This document shows, piece by piece, positions 1-8,662 of a stretch of DNA of 29,534 nucleotides. Position numbers and translations under genes: made by a program. Location of the stretch: contig CACJBM010000017.1 of NCBI GenBank assembly GCA_902591645.1, positions 1 through 29,534 of the forward strand, read 5' to 3'. Within the stretch, counting starts at the first letter, position 1. Each line of letters begins with the position of its first letter. This DNA comes from an uncultured Verrucomicrobiota bacterium. Its GTDB lineage: Bacteria > Verrucomicrobiota > Verrucomicrobiae > Verrucomicrobiales > DEV007. Under the pieces are notes generated by a model. The model made no database searches. It was not told where the DNA came from and saw nothing but the letters and a program-made list of their open reading frames with translations.

Positions 1-857
1 CCGATTCTACCTGAGACAGTGACTCTACTGGATTTATGGTCAAAACTGATAATGGGATCAATGGGTGTTGGCTGGAGTTGATCATCGCCATAATAACTCG
101 GAGTCCAGATTGATTTAATCTCGATCATTTCAGGATTAGAGCCTAATCGCCTCTCTGCATTGTCATAAGCAACAAACACGATGTAAGCCTCTTCAGTTTC
201 AGGCTCTATAACCGCATCAGCGCGATCATTATTAGTTAATAGCTGCCCCATTTCTATTAATAGATCATGTAGATTTATTTTTATTTGGGTGAACGCGTTT
301 CCTGTAGCGGTAGCAGTTATATGATTTCTATAGCGGTTCGGATTTTCTTCCCAAATTCCCCAGTATGAATCTTGGTCCTTACTAATCCATACTTCTAATT
401 TCATTTTGGTGTTACTTTTGTACTGAAAAAATAAATGGTCCTGATCACTTCTTGATAAGTCAATTCTCGGACTAACAATGAAGCTACCAAGCTCTTCTTG
501 ATAATACTTAGTCGCGTTGCTCGGGACGAAGGGTTCAATGGATTGGATGCGAAAACCGTTCTCACCGTTATTTAGTGAAGCTCTTTCGAATTCATTGGAT
601 GTGACAGTCTTATAATCTTCCCATACGACAGAAGTGCCCCAATTTCCCCATCCTCCTCCAGCGCCGACCTGATCAATCGGGGCGTTTGTTTTCCATTCGC
701 CATATCTAATTTGTTTAGATTGAGTAACTGGTGTCCAACCATTCAGATTACTACTAAGATCAACTTGCCTGAGTCCTAACTGAATTGCTTCGTCATTGGC
801 ATCTGATTCGGGCAGACAAAAAATCAGCAATGCAATACATATGGTACGAAATTTCAT
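1..857 (-). CDS. Secreted protein of unknown function, C-terminus cut by window edge
   Basis: I translated this frame by hand: it is open from an ATG at 857 to the left edge, giving 285 codons without a stop, so the gene continues outside the window. The N-terminus (MKFRTICIALLIFCLPESDA) is a short basic stretch plus hydrophobic core, a probable Sec signal peptide. The mature part is rich in Trp, Tyr and Asn, with a Gly/Trp patch (GAGGGWGNWG) near residue 65 and a run reading SFIVSPRIDLS near residue 125. That kind of run, followed by beta-rich sequence, resembles jelly-roll domains of secreted carbohydrate-active or adhesion proteins, but I do not recognise a named family. It is divergent to the SGNH hydrolase and shares its intergenic region. 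Confidence 0.75.
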   Translation of the reverse strand, partial: MKFRTICIALLIFCLPESDANDEAIQLGLRQVDLSSNLNGWTPVTQSKQIRYGEWKTNAPIDQVGAGGGWGNWGTSVVWEDYKTVTSNEFERASLNNGENGFRIQSIEPFVPSNATKYYQEELGSFIVSPRIDLSRSDQDHLFFQYKSNTKMKLEVWISKDQDSYWGIWEENPNRYRNHITATATGNAFTQIKINLHDLLIEMGQLLTNNDRADAVIEPETEEAYIVFVAYDNAERRLGSNPEMIEIKSIWTPSYYGDDQLQPTPIDPIISFDHKSSRVTVSGRI

Positions 858-928
858 TATCTAGATAAATCTATGATTTACTTTAATATGTGAAACTAAC
901 ATATGTCTATATGCTAACCTATTACAAA

Positions 929-957
929 TTTACATAAAAAATGTAATGGCGTATAAT
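929..957 (+). promoter_or_regulatory. Sigma70-like promoter for the SGNH hydrolase gene
   Basis: A -35 box TTTACA (929-934) and a perfect -10 box TATAAT (952-957) are separated by exactly 17 nt. The predicted transcription start near 964 leaves a leader of only about 15 nt before the ATG at 979. An inverted repeat (TTACAT, five A, ATGTAA; 930-946) overlaps the -35 box and spacer and could be an operator. The boxes are seen directly; activity is inferred. Confidence 0.6.
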
Positions 958-978
958 TAGTGGTAAGAGCCTTTGCAA

Positions 979-1929
979 ATGATGATCAAGATTCGATATA
1001 AAAAACCTCTACTGAGAATACTGTTAAGTGCCTTTGCATTGACCTGTTCTAACGTTCAAGCAAATGACAACTTCGAGATTCTCAAAGAATCTAAGAAGCT
1101 GGTATTTTTTGGGGACAGTATCACTTATGGAGGAGAGTATGTAGTGTTTTTCGAGAGGTGGTTGACTGTGAATCATCCCGATCTCAGCTTAGAAATTCTC
1201 AATCAAGGCATACCAAGCGAGACAGTCTCTGGTTTGTCCGAACCGGGGCACCTTAGGCACGGTTTCCCGCGACCTGACCTGCACGAGCGCTTGGACAGGG
1301 CATTGAAGGCTTTAGATCCAGACCTAATCATTGCCTGCTATGGTATTAACTGCGGTATCTACAAGCCGTTCGATGAGGATCGCTTTAAAAGTTACAAGGA
1401 CGGGTTACAGCGACTGAAGGCAAAGGCCGAGGCTCAAGGAGCTAAGATTATTTTTATGACGCCTCCGGTTTACGATAAGCCTAACCCTAAATTTAATTAT
1501 GACGATGTTATGAAAGTTTATTCCGAGTGGCTACTCTCTAAGCGTGAGGACGGTTGGAGAGTAATCAATTTACATGCGGTCATGAAAAAGAAGCTAGCAA
1601 TGAAGCGGACCAAGGATCCGAACTTCAAGTACTCTCGTGACGGGATCCACCCCGGAACAGAGGGGCATGAATTAATGGCTCAACAGATAATCAACTTTTT
1701 TGCAGTGAAGGCACCTCTCAATGATCCTCAACCAAATTCCTATGGCCGTTTGCTAATGTTTCTTCGTGAGCGTATGCGGGTCCAACGTGACGCTTGGCTG
1801 ACCGAGATAGGTCACAAGCGGCCCATGAGAAAAGGTAAATCTCTTGCTGATGCCGACAAGATAGCTGCCAAGAACACGGTACAAATCCAACAGAATTTGG
1901 AAACAATACGTAAGGCCGCGAAGCAGTAA
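979..1929 (+). CDS. Secreted SGNH/GDSL-type hydrolase (probable carbohydrate esterase)
   Basis: The N-terminal hydrophobic stretch ending near ...TCSNVQA is a probable signal peptide. Mature sequence carries block I of the SGNH family, FFGDSITYGG, with the nucleophilic Ser at residue 47 of this start. Block III is CYGINCG, where the usual GxND has kept Asn but shows Cys instead of Asp, and block V is DGIHPG, holding the catalytic Asp and His. At about 316 residues it is of normal length for secreted SGNH esterases, which often deacetylate polysaccharides; the substrate cannot be read from sequence. A TTG at 973 could extend it by two codons, but ATG at 979 (or 982) with AAGAG upstream is the better start. 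It converges on the DUF1552 gene with 15 nt between stops. Confidence 0.85.
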   Translation: MMIKIRYKKPLLRILLSAFALTCSNVQANDNFEILKESKKLVFFGDSITYGGEYVVFFERWLTVNHPDLSLEILNQGIPSETVSGLSEPGHLRHGFPRPDLHERLDRALKALDPDLIIACYGINCGIYKPFDEDRFKSYKDGLQRLKAKAEAQGAKIIFMTPPVYDKPNPKFNYDDVMKVYSEWLLSKREDGWRVINLHAVMKKKLAMKRTKDPNFKYSRDGIHPGTEGHELMAQQIINFFAVKAPLNDPQPNSYGRLLMFLRERMRVQRDAWLTEIGHKRPMRKGKSLADADKIAAKNTVQIQQNLETIRKAAKQ

Positions 1930-1937
1930 TTTAATGC

Positions 1938-1958
1938 AAATCCTTTAAACTAGGATTT
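1938..1958. terminator. Possible bidirectional terminator hairpin between convergent genes
   Basis: A perfect 7-bp inverted repeat (AAATCCT / AGGATTT) with a 7-nt loop lies between the stop of the SGNH gene and the last codons of the DUF1552 gene. The stem is AT-rich and followed by TTA/TAA-rich sequence rather than a long U run, so termination strength is uncertain. Confidence 0.4.
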
Positions 1959-3351
1959 TATCAATTGAGCTATGATTATAGTCTTTTGGACCTAGTCGAG
2001 GATCTGCTCCCATTGCACCGAGCATTGTGTTGTAGAGGTCGATTCCCTGAGCCTTCACATCCATTATTTGTCCTGTCTTGAATCTACCATTGCCGCTGGT
2101 TACTGCATGAAAGACCCCAGACAATTCTCTTTTGACATTGTTGTGACGGCCGTCACCGGACTCGGTGGATATGGTGAGTAGGGAATTTTCAAGTAAGCTT
2201 TTACCATTGGGTTCTTTGACCCGATCAAGGCGATTCATGAAATAGGCAAGCTCATTCATTTTCATATGCGCATGAGCACGCAATTGCTTATTGTCGCGTT
2301 TTTCATCAAACTTATGCCACCACTCATGACTGCATCCTCCTGAGCCTCCCCTTCCATGTTCCGAAGAATCATTGAAACTGTACCGGGTCCGACCGTTGTA
2401 TTTATATTCTCCAGTGAGTCGGATCCGTTCACCTGCTGCCAGGAATGTGATTGACCCGAAACGTGCCCTGTCCATTTCGATTGCTAGGGCGTAAAGATCC
2501 GCGAGGAGCCGCCATTCGGTTTGGAGTTCCTCTAGCGTGATGTCGATTCCCTCACCGCCCGGGTCAGCCGGACCGCCATGAGGCACATTGGATGGGGGAG
2601 GAGCCTGTGGTCCTTTTTTATTTTTATTAGCTAGGGAAAAGGCCCTCTGTTCAAATTCACGTACACGGTCAAGGTGATCCTTAATGCGTCCTTTTGAGGA
2701 TGCCCCTAATGGGGAATTTGATCCGGTAAAGAACCGGTACTGCTCCAGGACTGAGTCAAGGACACTCTTCTTGAGGCGCTTGGTATTATTTTCCTGGTCA
2801 CTTAAGCTTCCAAAGACACGATCAAACAAGTCCCGAGGCTTCTCCTGCATCCTTGCGGATACTGTTCCATCAAGATTATAGCTGTGGTGGTATCGACCGA
2901 CACGACTGCGTCTGAAGAAGGTACCGGCAACGAGTGATGAGATCATTCCATCAGGCATGCCGTCAGGGTAATTTGAATGGCGAATGACTTGATCAATTGA
3001 GGGTCCTCCTGCTTTTGCTTCTCCTCCTGCCGGCTCCGCAGTGAAAGAAGCAGTGGCTCCATCAAAATGGGCATTTATGCCACGCACGTCGCAACGCACA
3101 TGATCAACGTTACGCATAATAAGCAACTTATCTGATAGCGGTTTGAGAGGTTCGAGCACGTCATTGAATCCTTCTGATTGTAGTGGAGAGGGAATGCCAA
3201 GGCCGAAGAAGACATTGAATGCGCGTACAGGAATTTTAACGTCACTTGCTCCGAGAGCATCTACCGTGATCATTTCCTCTAATAGCGGCAAGCCGATACT
3301 AACAGAGCCGAGTCCTTTGAGTAGCGCTCGTCGGTTAAGTTTCTTCTTCAT
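1945..3351 (-). CDS. DUF1552 family protein with Tat-type signal
   Basis: The start MKKKLNRRALLKGLGS is a twin-arginine-like leader, implying export in folded form. The body matches the DUF1552 (HXXSHH, PF07586) family by overall pattern: a GPSIDQVIR segment near residue 120, a Glu/Arg-rich helical segment near 225-235 (LDRVREFEQRAF), and a late MNELAYFMNRLDRVKEPNGKS segment. The signature His cluster is altered: the region reads GCSHEWWHKFDE rather than HxxSHH. Length 468 is normal. Family members are almost always encoded next to a DUF1592-type cytochrome protein, as here. The function is unknown; the His-rich motif suggests metal binding. The start overlaps the last 4 nt of the upstream gene, indicating translational coupling. 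Confidence 0.85.
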   Translation of the reverse strand: MKKKLNRRALLKGLGSVSIGLPLLEEMITVDALGASDVKIPVRAFNVFFGLGIPSPLQSEGFNDVLEPLKPLSDKLLIMRNVDHVRCDVRGINAHFDGATASFTAEPAGGEAKAGGPSIDQVIRHSNYPDGMPDGMISSLVAGTFFRRSRVGRYHHSYNLDGTVSARMQEKPRDLFDRVFGSLSDQENNTKRLKKSVLDSVLEQYRFFTGSNSPLGASSKGRIKDHLDRVREFEQRAFSLANKNKKGPQAPPPSNVPHGGPADPGGEGIDITLEELQTEWRLLADLYALAIEMDRARFGSITFLAAGERIRLTGEYKYNGRTRYSFNDSSEHGRGGSGGCSHEWWHKFDEKRDNKQLRAHAHMKMNELAYFMNRLDRVKEPNGKSLLENSLLTISTESGDGRHNNVKRELSGVFHAVTSGNGRFKTGQIMDVKAQGIDLYNTMLGAMGADPRLGPKDYNHSSIDKILV

Positions 3352-5972
3352 TTGTTCTCTTGTACTTCCTTTGTATGAATCAGATCACTAGTTGCTATAG
3401 CGTGAATGATGCTAGGATAGGTGCTTCCATTATTTTTTGCTCTTTGGTGAATCTTGTCAACCTCGCTCACATCTTTCGCGCCTAAAGGCCTGCCCATTGC
3501 AAACTGCGTTATTTTCCACGTTAAGCTGTGACTTACACGGTCACTTTGAGAAAGTAAGTCCATCAGTTCTGCGGAACTTTTATAGCTCAGTGGTTGAGCT
3601 TCTCCAGGAATAAGGATTTTTCCATCCTCCCTTAATAAATTACCTAAGCTGTCATTCTTCATATAAGTGCCTAGTCCATCAAAGCGTTCGAGTCCGAAGG
3701 CCAGAGGCTCAAATCTTGAGTGACAACCCCCGCAATTTTTGTTGGATATACGTTTTTCCGCGATGAGTCTTTGACTTAGGCCTGGCTTGATAGGTACTGG
3801 AGTCGTATCAACGCAAGGTGGTGGATCCTTTACGACTCCCCTCAAAAGATCATGTAAAACGAAAAGACCGCGAGTTACCATTGAAGCTTCATCGCCTCCA
3901 ATTGTGAGTGTGCTGCCCTGCGTGAGGAGCCCGCCTCTGGAGGGGACTTCACTCAAATCATAGCGGGCCAACTCGTTGCTATCCTTTTCTCTTATGCCGT
4001 AGTGTTTTGCTAGTTTGGGAGTAAGGTAAGTGAACTGAGCATTCAGTAGTTGAGACATTGGAAGCTTCTTTTCCCAGATCACTTCTTTAAAAAAAGCAAC
4101 CGTTTCTGAGTCCATGTCCTTGGCTAATTGAGGTTCCCAGTCGGGAAAATGTTTTTTGTCTGGGCGGAGATTCGCAAGGCTATCAAGGTTCAGCCACTGC
4201 CTCAGAAAACGGACCGACTGATCAATGGCACGCGGGTCACTCAGCATGCGGTCCACATGAGATTTTATTTTTTCCGGATCACTGAGAGTTCCTTTTTGGG
4301 TTTCATCATAGAGAGCCTTGTCTGGAGAAGATCCCCAAATGAAGTAGCTGAGTCGGACCGCCAGTTCATTGTCACTGACAATCTCACCGGAATTATTATC
4401 CTCAACACGGTAAATGAAACGTGGGGACTGAAGCATGGCCTCGAGGACCAGAGCGATTGCTTCCTGATAATTTGCTCCGCTAGCGACTGCAGTAGTTGTA
4501 ATGCCTCTATAGATTACGATTTCTTTTTTCTCAAGAGGGCCTCTCAGGACCCAGAGGCCCAACTTCTCGAGGAACTGGGCCATGTTCTTGTCAGTGAAGC
4601 TTTGATTGTTGGAGAAGCGTTGAGCGAATTTTTTAACATCTATTTTTTCAACGATTTTTGAGGCGAGCTGCGAATAGGCTAGGACGTGTTCCAGGTCAAC
4701 GTTCAAGTTATAAGCGGTATTCGAAAACCCATCGGCACGCAGATCAGCGGGCAGTATTTCAAGGGCTTCTTTAGATATATCAACTCCCATAGTTGCATTT
4801 ACCGTTGATATGTATTCTTCAACTGTGAGTCTTCGGATCCAATGTTGTTGGGTCTTTTCCTCATGCACATACACGGCAGGATCGATACTTTTGAGCGTCC
4901 AATTTGCTCCACCATCTAACCAATCTTTGAGGGATTTTTTTTCTTTATTAGTCAATGGTGGGCGCTTCTTTGGCATTTCGTTCTTCGTCACTGATTCCCA
5001 GAGAAGGCTCTTCGATGAATGGCCCGGTGCGATGATTTCCTCATCAGCGAATGCAGTGATCTTTCGAGAAAGGTCAAGGTCTCCCTTCGCGTTTGCCGCG
5101 TCATGACACTCGAGGCAGTGATTGGCTAAGATTGGGGCAATGCTCCTCTCAAATAGCTTGGAGTTTTCTGCAACCTTATCAATTACTGGTACTCCTCTTT
5201 TATCTTTTCCGGCTTCATATCGTGCGGTAATTTCATTTGGATTGAGTTCACGATTGTATATTGCAGCATAGTATATCGTTCCTAACCATGGCCTGTTATT
5301 GGACACTTCGTTGCCGATTGAGATTTTGAAATTCTTATCCCAATTATCAAATGTCCCACTGATTTTTTGTTCTTTAACAAGTCGGCCGTTAATATAAAGC
5401 TTTGCCCGTCCTCCATTGAATGAATAGACAGCATGAGTGACTTTAGTGGTTAGTAATGCATTACTCTCCAGTGCCGGAAGACCATTTTTGCTGGTACTTG
5501 TGGTGCGGACCCGGGCCTGCAAGGACCGGCCCTCTTGCCCAATAGTAAAGTTACGATCTGAAGTGCCGCCTGATATTGTTAATAGACGAGCGGGCCCGTC
5601 CTGCTTCAGATTGGAAGGCTTAAACCAAATCTCTGCACTGACCGTATTGGAACCTTTCAATGCATTTATGATTTTTGAAGGGGGGGTCATTGAACGGGCG
5701 ACTGTGCCCTTATTAAATTTGATTGAGCCATTGGCGCGTAGAACATTGCGAGGTTCATTAATTAAGAGATTAACCAATGGTTTGGCTTCAGAACGGTCCA
5801 TGACGAGATTTCCTGAATTTGATGTGAAGTCGTAGGCTGCGATTAGGCCCTGTTTTGAGCTCGCGTCATTTTGGTCAGTCTCATTTGCAAATAAAGAATT
5901 GATAATGCAAAGGAAGCTGAAGATTCCAATTGGTATCCTCTTTGTGTCAGCGAGATGGTAGCGGCTTTTCAT
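3348..5972 (-). CDS. LamG-fused, c-type-haem DUF1592/DUF1588/DUF1587/DUF1585 protein
   Basis: A large exported protein (874 residues) with domains in this order: signal segment (about 10-30); a LamG/concanavalin-like domain (about 43-250, ending in YNRELNPNEITARY); a planctomycete-type cytochrome c domain with haem motif CLECH near residue 286; DUF1587 (RRLTVEEYISTVNATMG, near 385); DUF1595/DUF1592 (ELAVRLSYFIWG, near 545); DUF1588 (RGGLLTQGSTLTIGG, near 695); a second CxxCH (CGGCH, near 745); and DUF1585 at the C-terminus. The family occurs in PVC bacteria and Myxococcota with a DUF1552 partner. A role in periplasmic electron transfer during oxidative catabolism is often proposed but unproven. 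The N-terminal LamG fusion may provide glycan or surface binding. The overlap with the DUF1552 gene (ATGA) shows a two-gene operon. Confidence 0.88.
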   Translation of the reverse strand: MKSRYHLADTKRIPIGIFSFLCIINSLFANETDQNDASSKQGLIAAYDFTSNSGNLVMDRSEAKPLVNLLINEPRNVLRANGSIKFNKGTVARSMTPPSKIINALKGSNTVSAEIWFKPSNLKQDGPARLLTISGGTSDRNFTIGQEGRSLQARVRTTSTSKNGLPALESNALLTTKVTHAVYSFNGGRAKLYINGRLVKEQKISGTFDNWDKNFKISIGNEVSNNRPWLGTIYYAAIYNRELNPNEITARYEAGKDKRGVPVIDKVAENSKLFERSIAPILANHCLECHDAANAKGDLDLSRKITAFADEEIIAPGHSSKSLLWESVTKNEMPKKRPPLTNKEKKSLKDWLDGGANWTLKSIDPAVYVHEEKTQQHWIRRLTVEEYISTVNATMGVDISKEALEILPADLRADGFSNTAYNLNVDLEHVLAYSQLASKIVEKIDVKKFAQRFSNNQSFTDKNMAQFLEKLGLWVLRGPLEKKEIVIYRGITTTAVASGANYQEAIALVLEAMLQSPRFIYRVEDNNSGEIVSDNELAVRLSYFIWGSSPDKALYDETQKGTLSDPEKIKSHVDRMLSDPRAIDQSVRFLRQWLNLDSLANLRPDKKHFPDWEPQLAKDMDSETVAFFKEVIWEKKLPMSQLLNAQFTYLTPKLAKHYGIREKDSNELARYDLSEVPSRGGLLTQGSTLTIGGDEASMVTRGLFVLHDLLRGVVKDPPPCVDTTPVPIKPGLSQRLIAEKRISNKNCGGCHSRFEPLAFGLERFDGLGTYMKNDSLGNLLREDGKILIPGEAQPLSYKSSAELMDLLSQSDRVSHSLTWKITQFAMGRPLGAKDVSEVDKIHQRAKNNGSTYPSIIHAIATSDLIHTKEVQENK

Positions 5973-6019
5973 TGGTACCTAAGCAATAACCATTGAAAAA
6001 TTGTAAGGAGAAGTGGCCC

Positions 6020-6157
6020 TTACTTTTCGATAGATTCGTCTTCAGGAGCTGAAGATGCTTCTTTAAATTTCGGGAATTCCAGTTCAGTGGTTATTCTAAT
6101 TCCACAGCCACTCAGGAAAAGAAGCGGTAAGGGCATGAGTAGCAGGAATTTCTTCAT
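6020..6157 (-). CDS. Small lipoprotein, 45 residues
   Basis: The reverse strand reads ATG at 6157 to TAA at 6020: signal MKKFLLLMPLPLLFLSGC with a good lipobox (LSGC, Cys18), then a 27-residue acidic tail ending ...PEDESIEK. The n-, h- and lipobox order is very unlikely by chance, so I think it is a real small lipoprotein. No Shine-Dalgarno site is visible. It lies between the GH16 gene and the DUF1592 gene on the same strand and may share their transcript. The function is unknown. Confidence 0.6.
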   Translation of the reverse strand: MKKFLLLMPLPLLFLSGCGIRITTELEFPKFKEASSAPEDESIEK

Positions 6158-6234
6158 ACATTAAAGTTAGCATCTGCCCGGTTAATTTACCAACTACATA
6201 ATATCACTAAGGTCACAATGCCTGGCCTTGGGAT

Positions 6235-7344
6235 TTATTTCTTCTGGTACACACGGACCCAGTCGATTTGCATGGACTGGGGAAACTGGGAAAAATTATA
6301 GAGTTCATTTTTGCCTTTTTTGTCCGGTCCCGGATCGTTCGGTCCCCACACACCAAAGTAATTTCCTCCAACGGCCAGATTCAATATTAAATAAAAGGGA
6401 TAGTCATGATATATTTTCTTACCACCGAACTTTGCTGAGTCAGTGAGATTGAGTCCGGGTCCCCACTCTTTGCCATCGAGCATGAAGATGATTCTTTCCT
6501 TAGTCCACTTGCATCCATACACGTGAAATCCCGAGACGTAGGATCTTTGTCCAGGCCTCGGTTGCAGTGAGGTGTCCAGTTTTTGATCGGCTATCCATTG
6601 CTTTGGGTCAATGGCTCCATCATATCTTCGATAATGGGAGTACCAGCCGATGTGTCCGACTGTCCATTTCTTAGGGCTCGTATGATAAACTGCTCCGGCA
6701 TGATAGAGCCGCGTGGCACGGCCAGACATTTCCATGATATCGATTTCTCCACTATAAGGCCAAGCGCTCCTGGCCCATTCACGTTTAGCGTCTAGGGCCG
6801 CCTTGTCCCAGTACCCTGAGAAAGGAGCACTCTTTGCCTCAGGCAATAACCAGAACGCTGGCCAGACCGGGACAGCGGTACGTTCGCTGCTAACGTTAGT
6901 CGGATTCTTGATTCGCGCTTCAAGGATTCCATAAGTGAATGAGTGAAGTTTTTCAGTGGTTAACTTGGCTGACTTGAAATCCTGATAGTCAATGTTGTGC
7001 TTTAATTTGCCGTGAGGCTTCTCACGTAGTGGGTACTGCGCATCAGGCGCATAATGAGCAACAATGCTTAGCTTGCCATTTTTGACAAAGAACGTGTCTC
7101 CTTCGGAATCCAGATAGGCTTGAGCTTCTCCATTTCCATGTCCGTACTGACCAATTATTGTGTCATCTACTGCTGACCATTTCTTGCGATCAAGTTGTGT
7201 GCCGGAGAATTCTTCCTGCCAGACCAACTCATATGACTTGTTGGATGGATGAGGATCACCTGCTTCAGGGAGTTGATTTTCTTTGGCATTGCCCCATCCT
7301 GGTACAGTGAGGAGGAGAAATAAGCAGAGAATTTCGAACTTCAT
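6235..7344 (-). CDS. Secreted glycoside hydrolase family 16 (laminarinase/agarase-like)
   Basis: A signal peptide (MKFEILCLFLLLTVPGWGNA) is followed by a GH16 fold. The catalytic signature GEIDIMEMSG places the nucleophile at Glu200, the assisting Asp at 202 and the acid/base at Glu205. Flanking hallmarks include LVWQEEFSGTQLD at the first strand, WPAFWLLP before the active site, GFHVYGCKWT and the late FYLILNLAVGG strand. GH16 enzymes cleave beta-1,3/1,4 glucans or galactans with retention of configuration. The ExDxxE form and loop sequences look closest to laminarinase-like members, but agarase, porphyranase or carrageenase activity is possible given the surrounding sulfatases. At 369 residues it is a single catalytic domain without an obvious binding module. 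Confidence 0.9.
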   Translation of the reverse strand: MKFEILCLFLLLTVPGWGNAKENQLPEAGDPHPSNKSYELVWQEEFSGTQLDRKKWSAVDDTIIGQYGHGNGEAQAYLDSEGDTFFVKNGKLSIVAHYAPDAQYPLREKPHGKLKHNIDYQDFKSAKLTTEKLHSFTYGILEARIKNPTNVSSERTAVPVWPAFWLLPEAKSAPFSGYWDKAALDAKREWARSAWPYSGEIDIMEMSGRATRLYHAGAVYHTSPKKWTVGHIGWYSHYRRYDGAIDPKQWIADQKLDTSLQPRPGQRSYVSGFHVYGCKWTKERIIFMLDGKEWGPGLNLTDSAKFGGKKIYHDYPFYLILNLAVGGNYFGVWGPNDPGPDKKGKNELYNFSQFPQSMQIDWVRVYQKK

Positions 7345-7492
7345 GATTTGGTTGAGGATATTTAAATCGATATCTTCATCTTATAGTAAAATCCCAATCT
7401 AGAAAGTATAACGATTACGGACTCCTGTACGAATCTGTTTGCCGGGAACTAGTTCAGACACTTATCTTCATTTTCAAAATAACCAAAAAGAT

Positions 7493-8623
7493 ATGCGTCT
7501 TATTTTACTAATTCCCATTCTCCTGGGACTCATTTTCGTTAGGGCTAAAGCCGGACAGAACGCTGCCCCTTCTTCTCACCTAGTCTATAACGATGCGAAT
7601 TTTCCAGGGGATATCATGATTAATGAGGTCCGTGTGCCTAAGGACGGTGAAGCGATGTACACTTATTATGAGGCCCTCGGATGGGCAGGCAAAGGTGCTG
7701 GATACGCAGGGATCCAGGCGCACCCCAGGGCCCATAATTATATCTTTTCTATTTGGGACCATAAGAATCACAAGGCACCGATCAGGGCCGTTCACCGAGG
7801 TCCTGGAACGCTCACCGAAAAATTCGGCGGGGAGGGGACTGGCCTAAAATCATGGAACTTCGAGCTGGGATGGGACACTGATGTCTGGTACACACTCGTG
7901 TCGCGTTGCTGGCCCGTTAAGGATCATACATTCTATGGTTACTGGGTCCGTTCGGCTAAGACTAAGGAATGGACTCACATGGTCACTATGGATGTCGCAG
8001 TGAAAGACGCCCATTTTCTGGGTGGTAATGATTCTTTCATTGAGGATTGGCTCGAGACTGGAAAGAATGCCCGTACAACGCATCTGCGAAATGGCTGGAA
8101 ACGCAAACTCACGGGTCAGTGGCACCCGTTCGGCAGTGCCAAGTATTCAGTGAATAGTTGGGACCTTAAGAAAGGAAAACGTTCTTTTAACTTCAAGAAT
8201 AATTGGAACGGTGGCGTGGCCAAAGATTCTGAGGGAGAATATTACTTCATGGTCGCGGGAGGTGCGAATACTAGGCCGACTACCAATAATCCATCGAGTC
8301 ATTCCATCAAGAGAAATGAAAAGAGGCCCGGGTACTCGCCCATTAAAATTCATTCAGCCAGCGCTCAATTAACAGGCAAAGAGAAGGCCAAAGTGAGTTG
8401 GAAAATTGATCCTAAATCTTTGCCTCAGTTCGGTTATGAAATCATAGCTTATGACAAATTAGATAAGAAAAAAGAAAGGATAGGGTACCTAGAGAAAATT
8501 GAGCCTCACGGGCGGAGTGCAGAGCTGACCTTATCCAAACGAATCGATCCTGATCGTCTGCAAATATGGATCAAGTGCACGGACGTTCTGGATAACGTGA
8601 CACCGGGTGTGAAATGTGATTAA
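7493..8623 (+). CDS. Secreted DUF3472 family protein
   Basis: The frame is open from a TTG at 7439, but the convincing start is the ATG at 7493, which begins a clean signal peptide (MRLILLIPILLGLIFVRAKA). The mature protein carries DUF3472-like sequence: AGYAGIQAHP, NYIFSIWD, then GEGTGLKSWNFELGW followed by VWYTLVSRCWP (about residues 75-150). Proteins of this family are secreted, beta-rich and found in polysaccharide-utilisation contexts in Bacteroidota and PVC bacteria; no enzymatic activity is established. The last ~90 residues form a separate beta-rich, Ig or fibronectin-like segment. The gene is divergent to the GH16 gene and converges with a sulfatase, consistent with a glycan-binding role. 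Confidence 0.75.
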   Translation: MRLILLIPILLGLIFVRAKAGQNAAPSSHLVYNDANFPGDIMINEVRVPKDGEAMYTYYEALGWAGKGAGYAGIQAHPRAHNYIFSIWDHKNHKAPIRAVHRGPGTLTEKFGGEGTGLKSWNFELGWDTDVWYTLVSRCWPVKDHTFYGYWVRSAKTKEWTHMVTMDVAVKDAHFLGGNDSFIEDWLETGKNARTTHLRNGWKRKLTGQWHPFGSAKYSVNSWDLKKGKRSFNFKNNWNGGVAKDSEGEYYFMVAGGANTRPTTNNPSSHSIKRNEKRPGYSPIKIHSASAQLTGKEKAKVSWKIDPKSLPQFGYEIIAYDKLDKKKERIGYLEKIEPHGRSAELTLSKRIDPDRLQIWIKCTDVLDNVTPGVKCD

Positions 8624-8662
8624 TTTTTGAGAGGCCCTAGGAGAATATCAACCGCTATCAAC

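Noticed and set aside
4128..4661. 177-codon ORF opposite the DUF1592 gene
   Set aside because: It is fully antisense to a strongly supported multi-domain gene and has no recognisable sequence.
7439..7492. TTG start for the DUF3472 protein
   Set aside because: It adds 18 residues before a normal signal peptide, while the ATG at 7493 gives a standard secreted N-terminus.
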